64,000 nucleotides of DNA from Rhodovulum steppense (GCF_004339675.1 NZ_SLVM01000001.1:62001-126000); one strand, 5' to 3'. Positions 8,643 to 17,629 are shown, counted from the first letter of the stretch. Numbers and translations are program-made. The notes: a model not told the origin generated them from the sequence alone.

Positions 8643-10394
8643 ATGGACGCGCAGCACGACAGCCGACCCATCGTCCGCTGGCTCTGGCGCGACTATCTGC
8701 GCCGACACATCTGGATGATCGGCGCGGCGATGGCGCTGATGACCCTAGAAGGCGGCACGCTGGGCGCGCTGAGCTACCTGTTCAAGCCGATGTTCGACAC
8801 CATCTTCATCGCCGGGAACCGCGACGCGATCCCGCTGGTGGCGGGCGCGGTGATCATTCTGTTCCTGACGCGCGCGATTGCGGGTTTCGGGCAGCGGCTG
8901 CTGATGGCGCGCGTTGGGCTTTCGGTCTCGGCGGCACTGCAGCGCGATCTTGTCGGCCACATGCTGACGCTGGACAGCGTCTGGTTCCAGAAGACGCCGC
9001 CCGGCAACCTGATCGAACGGGTGCGCGGCGACACCATGGCCGCGGCGAATATCTGGAACACGGTCTTCACCGCCGCGGGGCGGGACGCGGTGGCGCTGAT
9101 CTCGCTGTTTGCGGTTGCGGTCTCGATCGACTGGCTCTGGACGCTGATCGCGCTGGCGGGCGTGCCGCTTCTGTTCGGCCCCATCGCCGCCCTGCAACGC
9201 TGGGTGCGGCGTACCACGCGCGCCGCACGCGAGGCCGCCGCCTCGATCTCGAACCGGCTGGACGAGACGTTTCACGGGGTCACGACGATCAAGCTGAACC
9301 GGCTGGAACATCGCGAGGATGTCCGCTTCGCAAAGACGGTGGACGGCTATGTGCATGTCCAGATCCGGTCCGAGGCCGGGCAATCCGGCATCCCGGCGCT
9401 GATCGACGTGGTGGGCGGGATCGGCTTTGCCGGTGTTCTCGTCTTCGGCGGCATGCAGATCATCGACGGCGACAAGACGGTGGGCGAGTTCATGGCCTTC
9501 TTCACCGCCATCGCCCTTGTCTTCGAGCCGCTGCGCCGTCTGGGCCGCGTTTCGGGCGCCTGGCAGGCCGCGCTGGCCAGCCTCGAGCGGCTTTTCGCGG
9601 TGTTTCAGGAACGCCCGACGATCCTGTCCCCCGCCCAGCCCGGCACCCTGCCCGCCCCCGGCGGCGACTGCGACATCGTTCTGGACGATGTGCACCTGGC
9701 CTATGGCGATGCGCCCGCGCTGAACGGGCTGACGCTGACCGCGAAGGCAGGGCAGATGACAGCGCTGGTGGGGCCGTCGGGCGCGGGCAAGTCCACCGTC
9801 TTCAACCTGCTGACCCGGCTGGTCGAGCCTCAGCGCGGCCGGGTTCTGGTGGGCGGCGTGCCGGTGGATGCGCTGCCGCTGGCGGAGTTGCGCGACCTGT
9901 TCTCGGTCGTCACGCAGGAGGCGCCGATGTTCGACGAGCCGCTGCGCGACAATATCTGCCTTGGCAAGGACGTGTCCGAGGCGCGGCTGGCCGAGGTGGT
10001 CAGGGCCGCCCATATCGCCGATTTCCTGCCCGCCCTGCCCGCTGGACTGGACAGCCCGGCCGGGCCGCGCGGCTCGAACCTGTCTGGCGGCCAGCGCCAG
10101 CGCGTCGCGATCGCTCGCGCGCTGTTGCGCGATGCGCCGATCCTGCTGATGGACGAGGCGACCTCGGCGCTCGATTCCCAGTCCGAAAAGATCGTGCAGG
10201 AGGCGCTGGGGCAGCTGTCGCAGGGACGCACGACGCTGGTGATCGCCCATCGCCTTGCCACGGTGCGCAACGCCGACAGGATCGTGGTGATGGACAAGGG
10301 CCGCGTGGCCGAAGAGGGCACGCATGACGAGTTGCTCGCCCGGGGCGGACTGTATGCCGGGCTCTACCGTCTGCAATTCGCCTCGGAAGGCTGA
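8643..10394 (+). CDS. MsbA-like ABC exporter (permease-ATPase fusion)
   Basis: A 583-residue half-transporter with six membrane segments (residues about 25-310) followed by an ATPase domain. Walker A is GPSGAGKST, the Q-loop is VVTQEAPMF, the signature is LSGGQRQRVAIARAL, Walker B is ILLMDEATSALD and the H-loop is IAHRLATV, so all catalytic parts are intact. It should work as a homodimer exporting a lipid, peptide or drug; MsbA-type lipid export is plausible but not provable. It follows the phosphatase gene by 3 bases. Confidence 0.9.
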   Translation: MDAQHDSRPIVRWLWRDYLRRHIWMIGAAMALMTLEGGTLGALSYLFKPMFDTIFIAGNRDAIPLVAGAVIILFLTRAIAGFGQRLLMARVGLSVSAALQRDLVGHMLTLDSVWFQKTPPGNLIERVRGDTMAAANIWNTVFTAAGRDAVALISLFAVAVSIDWLWTLIALAGVPLLFGPIAALQRWVRRTTRAAREAAASISNRLDETFHGVTTIKLNRLEHREDVRFAKTVDGYVHVQIRSEAGQSGIPALIDVVGGIGFAGVLVFGGMQIIDGDKTVGEFMAFFTAIALVFEPLRRLGRVSGAWQAALASLERLFAVFQERPTILSPAQPGTLPAPGGDCDIVLDDVHLAYGDAPALNGLTLTAKAGQMTALVGPSGAGKSTVFNLLTRLVEPQRGRVLVGGVPVDALPLAELRDLFSVVTQEAPMFDEPLRDNICLGKDVSEARLAEVVRAAHIADFLPALPAGLDSPAGPRGSNLSGGQRQRVAIARALLRDAPILLMDEATSALDSQSEKIVQEALGQLSQGRTTLVIAHRLATVRNADRIVVMDKGRVAEEGTHDELLARGGLYAGLYRLQFASEG

Positions 10395-10439
10395 GAACGG
10401 GCGCTATATCCGAAGGAACACCCAGCGAAGGAGACGCGC

Positions 10440-11198
10440 ATGCAGGGCGAGGCCGCCAGCGACCGGACGGTTCTGAAGATCACCGGCGAGGACCGGGTGG
10501 CGTTCCTGCAGGGGCTGGTCACCAATGACGTTCGCCAGATCGACGGGCGGCTGGTCTATGCCGCGCTGCTGACGCCGCAGGGCAAGTATCTGGCCGATTT
10601 CTTCCTTGCCGGGACCGAGGACGCGATCCTGATCGACGTCAAGACCGGGATCGCCGAGGCGCTGATCCGGCGGCTGTCGATGTATCGGCTGCGCGCAAAG
10701 GTCGGGATCGAACCTGCCGGGCTGCATGTGCTGCGGGGCCTTGGCGCGCCCCCGCCGGGCGCCTTTCCCGACCCGCGCGATCCCGCGCTTGGCTGGCGGG
10801 CCTATTCCCCGGTTCCCGGTCCCGAAGGCGCGACCGACTGGGACGCGATCAGGGTGGCGCACTGCATCCCCGAGACCGGGATCGAGCTGGTCCCCGACGA
10901 CACCTATATCCTCGAAGCCGGGTTCGAGCGGCTGAACGGCGTCGATTTCCGCAAGGGCTGCTATGTCGGCCAGGAAGTCACCGCCCGGATGAAGCACAAG
11001 ACCGAGCTGAAGAAAGGGCTGGCGACCGTGCGCATCGACGGCGCGGCGCCGGTGGGCACGCCCGTGATGGCCGGCGAAAAGCCGGCGGGCGTGCTGTTCA
11101 CGCAGGCGGGCGGCCGGGCCATCGCCTTTCTCCGCTTCGACCGCGCGGCGGAGCCGATGCGCGCAGGCGCGGCGACCGTCACACTGGACGATGGCTGA
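10440..11198 (+). CDS. ygfZ: YgfZ/CAF17 folate-binding Fe-S assembly protein
   Basis: A 252-residue protein of the glycine-cleavage T-like YgfZ family. The diagnostic motif K-G-C-Y-V-G-Q-E is present in RKGCYVGQEVTARMKHK, including its cysteine. It starts with the typical LKITGEDRVAFLQGLVTND. YgfZ uses tetrahydrofolate and supports repair or assembly of iron-sulfur clusters such as that of MiaB. A good AAGGAGA precedes the ATG at 10440. Its stop overlaps the next gene by 8 bases, which implies translational coupling. Confidence 0.92.
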   Translation: MQGEAASDRTVLKITGEDRVAFLQGLVTNDVRQIDGRLVYAALLTPQGKYLADFFLAGTEDAILIDVKTGIAEALIRRLSMYRLRAKVGIEPAGLHVLRGLGAPPPGAFPDPRDPALGWRAYSPVPGPEGATDWDAIRVAHCIPETGIELVPDDTYILEAGFERLNGVDFRKGCYVGQEVTARMKHKTELKKGLATVRIDGAAPVGTPVMAGEKPAGVLFTQAGGRAIAFLRFDRAAEPMRAGAATVTLDDG

Positions 11199-11991
11199 CC
11201 GGAACGCGATCGGCGCGCTTCTGGGCATGCCGGTCGCGGGGATCGTGCCGCTGCACGGGGGAAGCCTGTCGCAGGTGGTGCGGGTGACACTGACGGACGG
11301 GCGCGTTGTCGTCGCGAAATCCGGTCCGCTGGTCGCGCGCGAGGCGCGGATGCTGGCGGCCATGGCGCAGGCCGGTGCCCCCTGCCCGGCCGTGATCGCG
11401 CTGCTGGGCGATCTGCTGGTGATCGACCATCTCGACGAGGTGCGCGCGCATCCCGCGGGCTGGGCCGCGCTGGGCGCGGCGCTGTCGCGGCTGCACGCGG
11501 CCCGGGGGGCGGGCTATGGCTGGGACGAGGATCATGCCTTCGGCCCGGCGGCCATCCCCAACGCGCCCTGCCCCGACTGGCCCGGCTTCTGGGCCGAACG
11601 GCGGCTTCTGGCCTGGCCCGGGGCGCTGCCCGCCGACATCGCCGCCCGGGTCGAGCGGCTGGCCGCGCGCCTGCCCGACCTCTTGCCGCGCCACCCCCCG
11701 CCCGCCTTGCTGCATGGCGATCTGTGGGCCGGGAACGTGCTGTTCACGCAGCAGGGCGCCGCGCTGATCGACCCGGCCTGTTACCACGGTCATGCCGAGG
11801 TGGACCTGGCCATGCTGCACCTGTTCGGCCGCCCCGGCGCGGACCTTGCCGAGGCCTATGGCCCGCCGGAGCCCGGCTGGCAGGCACGCCGCCCGCTTTA
11901 TCAGCTCTGGCCCGCGCTGGTGCATCTGCGGCTGTTCGGCGGCGGCTATCGCGGCATGGTCGAGGGATGCCTGGAGGCGGTCGGGGCCTGA
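11191..11991 (+). CDS. Fructosamine-kinase family phosphotransferase
   Basis: A 266-residue kinase-fold protein. LLHGDLWAGNVLF is the catalytic-loop motif of the fructosamine-3-kinase/APH superfamily and LIDPACYHGHAEVDLAML is the metal-binding loop with the family's YGH-like wording. It probably phosphorylates ketoamine (glycated) substrates and so helps deglycate proteins or metabolites. It overlaps ygfZ by 8 bases, which is a common arrangement in this order. The GGSLSQVVRV segment is the glycine-rich loop. Confidence 0.87.
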   Translation: MADRNAIGALLGMPVAGIVPLHGGSLSQVVRVTLTDGRVVVAKSGPLVAREARMLAAMAQAGAPCPAVIALLGDLLVIDHLDEVRAHPAGWAALGAALSRLHAARGAGYGWDEDHAFGPAAIPNAPCPDWPGFWAERRLLAWPGALPADIAARVERLAARLPDLLPRHPPPALLHGDLWAGNVLFTQQGAALIDPACYHGHAEVDLAMLHLFGRPGADLAEAYGPPEPGWQARRPLYQLWPALVHLRLFGGGYRGMVEGCLEAVGA

Positions 11992-12014
11992 TCCCGGCGC
12001 GCGGCGCCAGAAGG

Positions 12015-12126
12015 TTAACACGGGGTTGAACGCGAAACCCGTACCCCCATATCTAGGCGTTAAGAGGGCCATCCGGCGACAATATCATGTGTGGTTTCAG
12101 CCTCACCCATGCGCTATACGCATGGG
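12015..12126 (+). promoter_or_regulatory. AT-rich leader with near-CtrA site and a perfect hairpin
   Basis: The 228 bases before the DUF6280-like gene are unusually AT-rich for this genome. TTAA-N7-TTGA at 12015-12029 differs by one base from a CtrA box. CCCATGCG (12106-12113) and CGCATGGG (12119-12126) form a perfect 8-bp inverted repeat with a 5-base centre, about 94 bases before the start codon. The hairpin has no T-run, so an operator or leader structure is more likely than a terminator. Confidence 0.4.
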
Positions 12127-12219
12127 AGGCATTCGAAAACGGAAATACCGAATCGATGTAAAACCGTCATATTCAGCCGCACGCCCGAAACGCAAGAGCA
12201 AGAATAAAAGGACGACGAG

Positions 12220-12537
12220 ATGGCCGATTTCGTTGATGGCACCGCTTTCAACCATGAACAGGGCAACCGTGCCCGGAAATTGTTCGCTGCGGTGGTGCTG
12301 GCCGCGCTGGACGATGCGATCGCGGATGACAAGAAATATGGGAACGGACCCGAACAGATCGCCCGCTGGGCGCGCTCGCGCGATGGGCGCGAGGTGCTGT
12401 CCTGCGCCGGGATCGACCCGAACGAGCGCGTTGTGACCGGGCTTATGGACTTCGTGGCCCGCGGCGTACGCACCTCGGTCGCATTGTCGCGCGAGGAAAG
12501 CGAACGCCGCCAGGCCCAGGAGGCCGAAGCGGCCTGA
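12220..12537 (+). CDS. DUF6280-like small conserved protein
   Basis: A 105-residue soluble acidic protein (MADFVDGTAFNHEQGNRARK, then DDKKYGNGPEQIARWARS). I recognise it as a small protein found throughout Rhodobacterales that I believe is catalogued as DUF6280. Its function is unknown. There is no signal peptide and no membrane segment, and its C-terminal 25 residues are charged and helical. AAGGACGACGAG precedes the ATG. It is a single-gene unit with an AT-rich leader and its own strong terminator, which suggests dedicated regulation. Confidence 0.8.
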   Translation: MADFVDGTAFNHEQGNRARKLFAAVVLAALDDAIADDKKYGNGPEQIARWARSRDGREVLSCAGIDPNERVVTGLMDFVARGVRTSVALSREESERRQAQEAEAA

Positions 12538-12560
12538 AGGTCAGCCTGATCGCGACCAGG

Positions 12561-12586
12561 ACGCGCCCTTCGGGGCGCGTTTTTCT
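12561..12586 (+). terminator. Intrinsic terminator after the DUF6280-like gene
   Basis: ACGCGCCC (12561-12568), loop TTCG, and GGGCGCGT (12573-12580) form a perfect 8-bp stem with a stable UUCG loop, followed by a T-run TTTTTCTTT. It lies 24 bases after the stop codon. Confidence 0.92.
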
Positions 12587-12621
12587 TTGGCCGGGATCTG
12601 GCCGGGCAAGGGCCGCGCGCC

Positions 12622-13203
12622 CTATTCCCTCTCCCGCACTGTCAGCGCGCGGCTGATCTCGCGGCGCACCAGCTTGCGCACGTTCTGCGACATCCGTTCG
12701 CCAAGATCGCCCTCAAGCTCCTGCCGGACGATCGCGGCCACCAGATCGCGCAGGGCCTCTTCGTCCAGAACCACGCCCGGCCCGGACATGCCGCCGCCCC
12801 GCGGCGATCCATCCGGAAGACCGGGCGCCGACCCGGCCGGGACAGGGGTGGACCAGCCGGTGGCCGCCACAAGCGTCTCGGTTCCATCGGGTTCCCACTC
12901 GTCATCGCAGCCCGCAAAGGCGGCTTCGAGTTCGGCGATCCGCTGCTCCAGACTGGACGTTTCGGCGGCGACCGGGCCCGGCCCGGACGCAACCGGCGGC
13001 GAACTTTCGCGACCGGCGCCCCCCCACGCCCCCGGCGCGTCATCCCCGGCGGGTGGACCGACACGCTGCGCTTGGGTCAGGATCAGGCGCTCCGGCGCGT
13101 CGGCCGCCCGCGCGCCCGCCAGTCCCGGAGCCTCGTCCGTGACGATACGGCGAATCGATGACATCACGTCATCCTCGTCGCGATGAGGGGCGCCTTCCGA
13201 CAT
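12622..13203 (-). CDS. PopZ-like (DUF2497-type) protein
   Basis: A 193-residue protein with the plan of alphaproteobacterial PopZ/DUF2497 proteins. A short N-terminal helix DDVMSSIRRIV is followed by a long Pro/Gly/acidic disordered middle and a conserved helical C-terminus (about residues 145-193: LRDLVAAIVRQELEG, then RMSQNVRKLVRREIS). PopZ organises cell poles in Caulobacter; whether this relative does so is inference. It lies downstream of tolC on the same strand. The start ATG at 13201-13203 fits the family. Confidence 0.7.
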   Translation of the reverse strand: MSEGAPHRDEDDVMSSIRRIVTDEAPGLAGARAADAPERLILTQAQRVGPPAGDDAPGAWGGAGRESSPPVASGPGPVAAETSSLEQRIAELEAAFAGCDDEWEPDGTETLVAATGWSTPVPAGSAPGLPDGSPRGGGMSGPGVVLDEEALRDLVAAIVRQELEGDLGERMSQNVRKLVRREISRALTVRERE

Positions 13204-13283
13204 TGGACCAGCGGGGCCTGTTGCTTGCTATCCGGATACAAGCCTAGCGGGATGCAGCCCCCTAGACAACAACCCCGGCTTCG

Positions 13284-14663
13284 TCAGTTCCGCCCGATCC
13301 GTTCGAGAACCTTGTCAAGCTGCTTGCCCTGGATGCTCTTGGCAGGCGCGTTCGAGACCGCGTTGTAATAGGCGCGCGGATCGTAGGTCGGAATCCCAAG
13401 GCCCAGATGCTCGGCCGTCAGCAGCCCCATCGAGGACAGTACGCGGTAGATCGCGACATACTGGGTCGCCTCGGCCTGCACCCGGGCGGTGCGGGCGTCC
13501 AGAAGCTCCTGCTCGGCATCGAGCACATCGAGCGTGGTGCGCGCGCCCAGCCGGGCCTCCTCGCGCGTGCCCTCGAAGGCAAGCTCGGCAGCGGTGATCT
13601 GCTCCCCGGTCGCGGCGAGCTGGGCGCGGGCCACGGCGAGGCTGGACCAAGCATTGCCGACCTCCTCCTCGACCAGCCGTACAGTCTGCAACAGCCCCGC
13701 ACGCGCCTGCTCGATCCCGGTCCGGGCCTGACGCTCGGCGGCGTAAAGCCCGCCGCCCTGATAGATCGTCTGGTTCAGCGACAGCCCGACCGTGCCGTAT
13801 TCGCCGCCATCATCCTCGGCCACGACCCCGGCACTCGCCGTGATGCTGGGCCGCATCGCCGCCTTGGCCCGGCCGAGATTGAGTTCGGCCACGGTCACGT
13901 TGTGCTGCGCGCGGGTGATGTCGGGATGGGTCTTGACCGCAATCGCGCGGGCCGCATCGGTGCTTTGGGGCAGTGCCGGAAAACGCGGAATGCCGCTGAG
14001 TACGCCGGGATAGCGGCCGATGGCGCGCTTGTAGGCCTCGCGCGCGACAGCAAGGCTGCCCTGCGCCGCCACGAGGTTCGAGCGCGAGGCGGCCAGCCGC
14101 GACTGGGCCAGCGAAACATCGGTGCGCGTCACCTCGCCCACCTCGAAACGGTCCTCGGCGGCGCGCAGTTGCTGGGTGATAAGCCGCACGTTGTTTTCGG
14201 CCAGCGACACGTTCTGAACCGCCGAGAAGACATCCATATAGGCCCGCACCGCCGATAACAGCACATCCTGCTCGACACCGACCAGCGCCGCGCGGGTGGC
14301 AAGGACCGACTCCCGCGCCGCGTCGATCGCCAGCCGGTTATTGCCGCCGTCGTAAAGCGTCAGCCGCGCGGTCAGTTCGGCCTGCGCGCTGGAGGAATAC
14401 TGCCCCTGGCTCGGGCTGCGGGTATTGCCGTCCTGGTAGCGGCCGCTGATCGCGAAGTCGATGATCGGCCGCAGCGCCGACACGGCGCGGGCGACATCTT
14501 CGTCGGCGGCACGCAGCACCGCGCGGTTCTGGTCCAGCAGATGCGAATTCTTGTAGGCGTCGATCAGCGCGTCGGTCAGCGTCTCGGCGCGCGCGACCGC
14601 CGCCCCCATGACCAGCGCCGCCGACAGGGCCGCGCCACCCAGCACTTTCAGGAAACTGCTCAT
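13284..14663 (-). CDS. TolC-family outer membrane efflux protein
   Basis: A 459-residue protein with a Sec signal peptide (FLKVLGGAALSAALVMGAAVARA) and the repeated helical organisation of TolC. Family blocks include SALRPIIDFAISGRY near the N-terminus, TARLTLYDGG, GLSLNQTIYQGG and GARTTLDVLDAEQELLDA. It forms a trimeric channel that connects ABC or RND pumps to the outside. No pump gene is adjacent. It lies 70 bases downstream of a Pcm-like methyltransferase, an arrangement I recall as common in Rhodobacterales. Confidence 0.9.
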   Translation of the reverse strand: MSSFLKVLGGAALSAALVMGAAVARAETLTDALIDAYKNSHLLDQNRAVLRAADEDVARAVSALRPIIDFAISGRYQDGNTRSPSQGQYSSSAQAELTARLTLYDGGNNRLAIDAARESVLATRAALVGVEQDVLLSAVRAYMDVFSAVQNVSLAENNVRLITQQLRAAEDRFEVGEVTRTDVSLAQSRLAASRSNLVAAQGSLAVAREAYKRAIGRYPGVLSGIPRFPALPQSTDAARAIAVKTHPDITRAQHNVTVAELNLGRAKAAMRPSITASAGVVAEDDGGEYGTVGLSLNQTIYQGGGLYAAERQARTGIEQARAGLLQTVRLVEEEVGNAWSSLAVARAQLAATGEQITAAELAFEGTREEARLGARTTLDVLDAEQELLDARTARVQAEATQYVAIYRVLSSMGLLTAEHLGLGIPTYDPRAYYNAVSNAPAKSIQGKQLDKVLERIGRN

Positions 14664-14733
14664 CTCTGTCTCGCCTCTTTGTTGTCCGCGTCCTCATTGC
14701 CGTCTCGGGACGCGGTCATGTGGTTCAAGGGCC

Positions 14734-15387
14734 CTAAAGCTGGAATTCCGGCGCGCGCGCGAACCCGGGCAGGACCGGCGCGCTTGCATTGAACAGAAAG
14801 CGCCAGCTGACATCGCCGCCGACCTTGCGGCCGATGCGCACGACACCCAGGCTGCCCTCGACGAAGATCGCCACGATCCGCCCGCCCTCCTTGAGCTGGT
14901 CGAGGATCGCCGCGGGCACATGCTCGACCCCGCCCTCGATCACGACCGCGTCATAGGGACCATGGCGCGGCGCGCCCTCGGCCAGCGCGGCCCGCTCGAC
15001 GGCCACGTTGTCCGCCCCCTGCTCGGCCAGCAGCGTCTCGGCCTCCCGGGCCATCGCCGCATCCTCCTCGACCGCGATCACCGCATCGGCCATGCGGGCG
15101 ATCACGGCCGCCGAATAGCCAAGCCCGCAGCCCAGATCCAGCACCAGATCGCCCGGACCGGGGGCCGCCGCCTCCAGCATCTTGGCGAAGCTGCGTGGCT
15201 CCAGCACCGTGCGGCGGGGGCCAAGCGGGAGGTTCTCGCCGATATAGGCCGCGCCGCGCAGGCCCGCAGGCACGAATTCCTCGCGGGGGACAGCCAGAAA
15301 GGCAGCGATGATCGGCAGCCGCGTCACGTCCGAGGGCCGGATCTGGGTATCGACCATGGCCTCGCGAAGGGCGTCGTAATCGGGCAT
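14734..15387 (-). CDS. Protein-L-isoaspartate O-methyltransferase-like protein
   Basis: A 217-residue class I methyltransferase of the PCMT family. The SAM-binding motif is LVLDLGCGLGYSAAVIA and the family's acceptor region is MVDTQIRPSDVTRLPII. Classical Pcm repairs isoaspartyl residues. Copies like this one, linked to tolC in Rhodobacterales, are shorter and diverged at the C-terminus, so the repair activity is likely but not certain. No signal peptide is seen. The start ATG at 15385-15387 gives MPDYDALREAMVDTQ, as in relatives. Confidence 0.85.
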   Translation of the reverse strand: MPDYDALREAMVDTQIRPSDVTRLPIIAAFLAVPREEFVPAGLRGAAYIGENLPLGPRRTVLEPRSFAKMLEAAAPGPGDLVLDLGCGLGYSAAVIARMADAVIAVEEDAAMAREAETLLAEQGADNVAVERAALAEGAPRHGPYDAVVIEGGVEHVPAAILDQLKEGGRIVAIFVEGSLGVVRIGRKVGGDVSWRFLFNASAPVLPGFARAPEFQL

Positions 15388-15696
15388 GCGGCTGAACTCT
15401 CCGGTTCGAAATTAACCTGAAACGGTGATGCCACATAACCCCCGCTGCGGCAATGCCCTGGGGCAGGTCGCGGGGCGGCACTATGGCGGACGGGAAACAC
15501 CCGGTGCGCGGCAGGCGTCAGGCAATCTTCGGCAATCCGCGCCCGCCCGGCCAAGAACGCATCCCGGCACGCACGCGCAAGCGAACCCGCAAGGGGGGCA
15601 CAGACACCGCATACGCACCGACAGGGCCGTGCCGCGCGTCACGAAAAAGGGCGCCACCGGCGCCCCTTCCGTCGAAACCCGGCATGCGGCCAGGGA
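15388..15696. other. Intergenic region of 309 bases
   Basis: This is the space between the divergently placed pcm-like start and the ubiV stop. It holds the ubiV terminator (15644-15665) and a TTAACC near 15413 close to the pcm promoter. The plus-strand open frames here are Arg/Pro-rich with no coding bias. I see no gene or structured RNA in the rest. Confidence 0.6.
15644..15665 (-). terminator. Intrinsic terminator of the ubiTUV operon
   Basis: Read on the minus strand, GGGCGCC-GGT-GGCGCCC (15665-15649) forms a perfect 7-bp stem followed at once by TTTTT. It lies about 30 bases downstream of the ubiV stop and closes the operon. Confidence 0.9.
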
Positions 15697-16617
15697 TCAT
15701 GCCATCTCGGTCACTCGCGGCACCCAGTCATGGCCCGCCCGCCCGCGGTAGAAGCCGTTGACGAAAGGCGCCTCGATCCCGAGCTCGCGCAGACGCGCCT
15801 CGCCCTCTGCCACGTCGATCCGGCCCGCCAGCACGTCGTCGAAGGCCCGCGTCACCACGATCATGTCGCAAGTATGCGGCATCACCCGGAAATGCGTGAC
15901 CCCGATCGCGCGCATGTCGTCGATATCGGCCATCAGGTCGAGATAGCCGTAACTCAGCGTCTGGATGCCGTTGATCGTCAGGAACGGCTTTTCGTCCATG
16001 GTCATCAGCGTCATGCCGTCCGGGTCGTCGCCGCAGACGAACTGGCAATTGTCCTTGGTCCGCTCATGCGCGCGGGCATGATAGCAGCGTGCCGACAGCG
16101 CCAGCGAGGCCCGGCCAAAGACCTGCACCTCGACGCCGACGCCCAGTTCCCGTGCCTTTTCGCCCAGCCGCGCGATGGCCGCGCGCGGCAATTCGGGCAA
16201 CAGGCTGAAATGGGTCGCGCCCTGGCCCGCCAGATAGGCCATGGTGTCCTCGTTATAGACGTTCAGCAGCCCGCCGATCCGGTGCGGCCGGTCCTTGAGG
16301 TGCAGAAGTGCGGCGGTGTTGTTCACCTCCAGATCGCGCCCTTCCTGCTTGGACCACTCCATCAGGATGTTGCGCTCGCGCTTGATGACCACCTCGGAGA
16401 AGGAGGAATAGACCACCGTCTTGCCCGCGCGTTCCAGCCGCTCGGCGACCGCCGGAAGGTGGACATCGTCGAAGAACGGCGTGCGCTTGGAACAGATCAC
16501 CTCGCCCAGATAGACGGTCGAGACCGGGCTTTCATCCGCGATCCGGTTGTAGAAGTCGATCCGCTGCTCGGCCGGCCAGTGAAACAGGTTCGGCCCCAGG
16601 GTCAGAGACGGGTTCAT
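15697..16617 (-). CDS. ubiV: O2-independent ubiquinone biosynthesis protein UbiV
   Basis: A 306-residue U32-family protein. Cysteines at VICSKRTPFF (Cys42) and in CYHARAHERTKDNCQFVC give the C, C-x12-C-x3-C spacing that I recall for the 4Fe-4S ligands of E. coli UbiV. With UbiU it forms a complex that hydroxylates ubiquinone precursors without oxygen, using prephenate as the oxygen donor in E. coli. Adjacent ubiU (4-base gap) and ubiT confirm the call over a true U32 peptidase. The start ATG is at 16615-16617. Confidence 0.93.
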   Translation of the reverse strand: MNPSLTLGPNLFHWPAEQRIDFYNRIADESPVSTVYLGEVICSKRTPFFDDVHLPAVAERLERAGKTVVYSSFSEVVIKRERNILMEWSKQEGRDLEVNNTAALLHLKDRPHRIGGLLNVYNEDTMAYLAGQGATHFSLLPELPRAAIARLGEKARELGVGVEVQVFGRASLALSARCYHARAHERTKDNCQFVCGDDPDGMTLMTMDEKPFLTINGIQTLSYGYLDLMADIDDMRAIGVTHFRVMPHTCDMIVVTRAFDDVLAGRIDVAEGEARLRELGIEAPFVNGFYRGRAGHDWVPRVTEMA

Positions 16618-16621
16618 GCCG

Positions 16622-17629
16622 TCACCTCCATTTCTTGGTCTTGAGCGCGCCCTCGGTCTGCTTCTGACCCTCGGTCAGCGCGACGAGATCGGCGAGCCTG
16701 GGCTCCTGGCCGGCCATGATCGAATCGACCGCCTCGCGGAAGGCGGCGACCACCTTCTTGACATAGGCGCGCGAGCGTTGGCGGCCCTCGATCTTGAAGG
16801 CATGCACCCCCGCATTGATCAGGTCGGGCAGCATGGTCGAGGCGTTCAGGCTGATCGGTTCCTCGAAGGCGTAATAGCCGCCGTCGCGGGCATCGCATTT
16901 GTAGCGGCCCTTGCAGATCGTCGGGTAGCCCGCGGTTTCCTCGGGTCCGAAGCGGTCGATCATGTAATCGCCCAGGATCGTCGACATGCTGCCATCATCG
17001 GCGCGTTCGTATTTCACGCAGGCCGCGGGCGAACAGGCGCCGTCCATGTTGGTGGACTGGCCGGTGACATAGTTCGTCAGCGAACACCGCCCCTCGACCA
17101 TCAGGCCATGGTTGCCGAAGATGAAGGTCTCGACCTCGCAGGGGATTTCCTTCAGCAGTCCCCGGATCTCGCTGACGGTCATGATGCGCGGCAGCACCAC
17201 GCGTTTCACGCCGAATTCGCGGACGTAATACTCGATCGCCTCGGGCGACGAGGCGGCGGCCTGCACCGACAGATGAATGCGCAGGTCCGGGTAGGTGTCG
17301 CGGATATAGGCGGCCACCGCGATATCGGCGACGATGCAGGCATCCGCGCCCAGCCGCGCCGACAGGTCGACCATCTCCTTCCACAGCTCGACCTTGCCCG
17401 CAGGCGGGAAGGTGTTCAGCGTGATCAGGACCTTGGTGCCGCCGTCATGGGCGTAGCGGATGGATTTCTCCATCTCCTCGGGGGTGAAGTTCAGCCCGAC
17501 GAAATTGCGCGCGTTGGTGGCGTTCTGATAGCCGCAATAGACGGCATCCGCGCCCGCATCCACCGCCGAGCGCAGCGCGGCAGGCGTGCCCGCGGGGCAG
17601 ATCAGCTCGGGCTTGACCATGGCGTTCAT
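16622..17629 (-). CDS. ubiU: O2-independent ubiquinone biosynthesis protein UbiU
   Basis: A 335-residue U32-family protein starting MNAMVKPELICPAGTPAALRSAVDAGADAVYCG, the hallmark UbiU beginning. It partners UbiV in anaerobic ring hydroxylation. Cysteines cluster in GRCSLTNYV, DGACSPAACVKYE and ICKGRYKC. Compared with my memory of the canonical HGALCxAYSGRC block, the segment NHGLMVEGRC is shorter and lacks its first cysteine, so the iron-sulfur ligand set may differ slightly. The ATG overlaps the ubiT stop as TGATG; a GTG one codon earlier is possible. Confidence 0.92.
   Translation of the reverse strand: MNAMVKPELICPAGTPAALRSAVDAGADAVYCGYQNATNARNFVGLNFTPEEMEKSIRYAHDGGTKVLITLNTFPPAGKVELWKEMVDLSARLGADACIVADIAVAAYIRDTYPDLRIHLSVQAAASSPEAIEYYVREFGVKRVVLPRIMTVSEIRGLLKEIPCEVETFIFGNHGLMVEGRCSLTNYVTGQSTNMDGACSPAACVKYERADDGSMSTILGDYMIDRFGPEETAGYPTICKGRYKCDARDGGYYAFEEPISLNASTMLPDLINAGVHAFKIEGRQRSRAYVKKVVAAFREAVDSIMAGQEPRLADLVALTEGQKQTEGALKTKKWR

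Noticed and set aside
15425-15761. Plus-strand frames of 102-108 codons in the ubiV-pcm gap
   Set aside because: Arg/Pro-rich without coding bias, no ribosome site, and they run through the terminator of the ubi operon.
15697-17629. Tandem U32 collagenase-like peptidases
   Set aside because: The pairing with an SCP2-domain ubiT and the C-x12-C-x3-C pattern show UbiU/UbiV; a peptidase role is an outdated family label.
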